Part shown: positions 5,776 to 5,808 of the stretch, piece by piece
How positions within the stretch are numbered: the stretch's first letter is position 1
Layout of the letters: every line of letters begins with the position of its first letter
Made by a program: the position numbers and the translations under genes
Assembly: GCA_900554175.1 (NCBI GenBank)
Contig: USGK01000043.1
Coordinates: 1-5,808, forward strand
Length of the DNA stretch: 5,808 bases
From: an uncultured Clostridium sp.
GTDB taxonomy: Bacteria; Bacillota; Clostridia; TANB77; CAG-508
Reading direction: 5' to 3'
Notes under the pieces: model-generated
Databases searched by the model: none
What the model saw: only the letters and a program-made list of their open reading frames with translations
Told to the model about the DNA's origin: nothing

Positions 5776-5801
5776 GCAAAATTTTTATCCATAAATTTTG
5801 C
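5776..5801. repeat. Perfect 9-bp inverted repeat near the right edge
   Basis: GCAAAATTT (5776-5784) and AAATTTTGC (5793-5801) are exact reverse complements separated by 8 nt. Neither strand carries a T tract next to it, so it is not a standard intrinsic terminator. It lies about 50 nt upstream of the -35 box of the lysine-rich protein gene. It could be a protein-binding site or part of a structure extending beyond the window. Confidence 0.5.
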
Positions 5802-5808
5802 GTATATT

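Noticed and set aside
5785..5793. TTATCCATA, one base from a DnaA box (TTATCCACA)
   Set aside because: It is a single imperfect copy in AT-rich DNA with no cluster of boxes and no dnaA or dnaN nearby, so it gives no support for a replication origin.

Overview
The window is very AT-rich DNA with the genes packed on the minus strand. It has strong AGGAG-type ribosome binding sites, sigma-A-like promoters and a T-box leader, which together point to a low-GC Firmicute, most likely a clostridial relative. The genetic code is standard bacterial: tsaD ends at TGA, and the conserved Trp of PheS is read from TGG. There are no signs of mobile elements, CRISPR, rRNA or tRNA genes. The plus-strand reading frames are shadows of the minus-strand genes.

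Reading in the direction of transcription (right to left), the window opens with a 9-bp inverted repeat at the edge. A promoter follows, then an unrecognised, very lysine-rich 185-residue protein (5668-5111). Directly behind it comes a second promoter and a complete T-box leader of about 300 nt. Its parts are a Stem I with a UUC (Phe) specifier, an antiterminator with a UGGU acceptor-sensing bulge, and a competing terminator with a U7 tract. The T-box controls pheS (4696-3656), pheT (3613-1238) and tsaD (1224-238), a tightly spaced operon. PheS and PheT form the heterotetrameric phenylalanyl-tRNA synthetase. TsaD is the catalytic subunit that makes the tRNA modification t6A. The tsaD ribosome binding site abuts the pheT stop codon, so the two are probably translationally coupled. 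All three products act on tRNA, and uncharged tRNA-Phe should raise expression of all of them.

After tsaD, about 200 nt contain a near-consensus promoter (TTGACA, 18 nt, TACAAT) and a 16-codon reading frame with a strong ribosome binding site, MKKEKIEKNKGHPLFW. This is followed by the first 12 codons of a gene cut by the left edge. That gene starts MNFKNLKEKQGI(T), which resembles the leader and cleavage site of clostridial prepilin-like proteins. Most of the window is conventional. The parts least explained by known families are the short peptide frame ahead of the pilin-like gene, the basic protein ahead of the T-box, and the placement of tsaD inside a phenylalanine-responsive operon.
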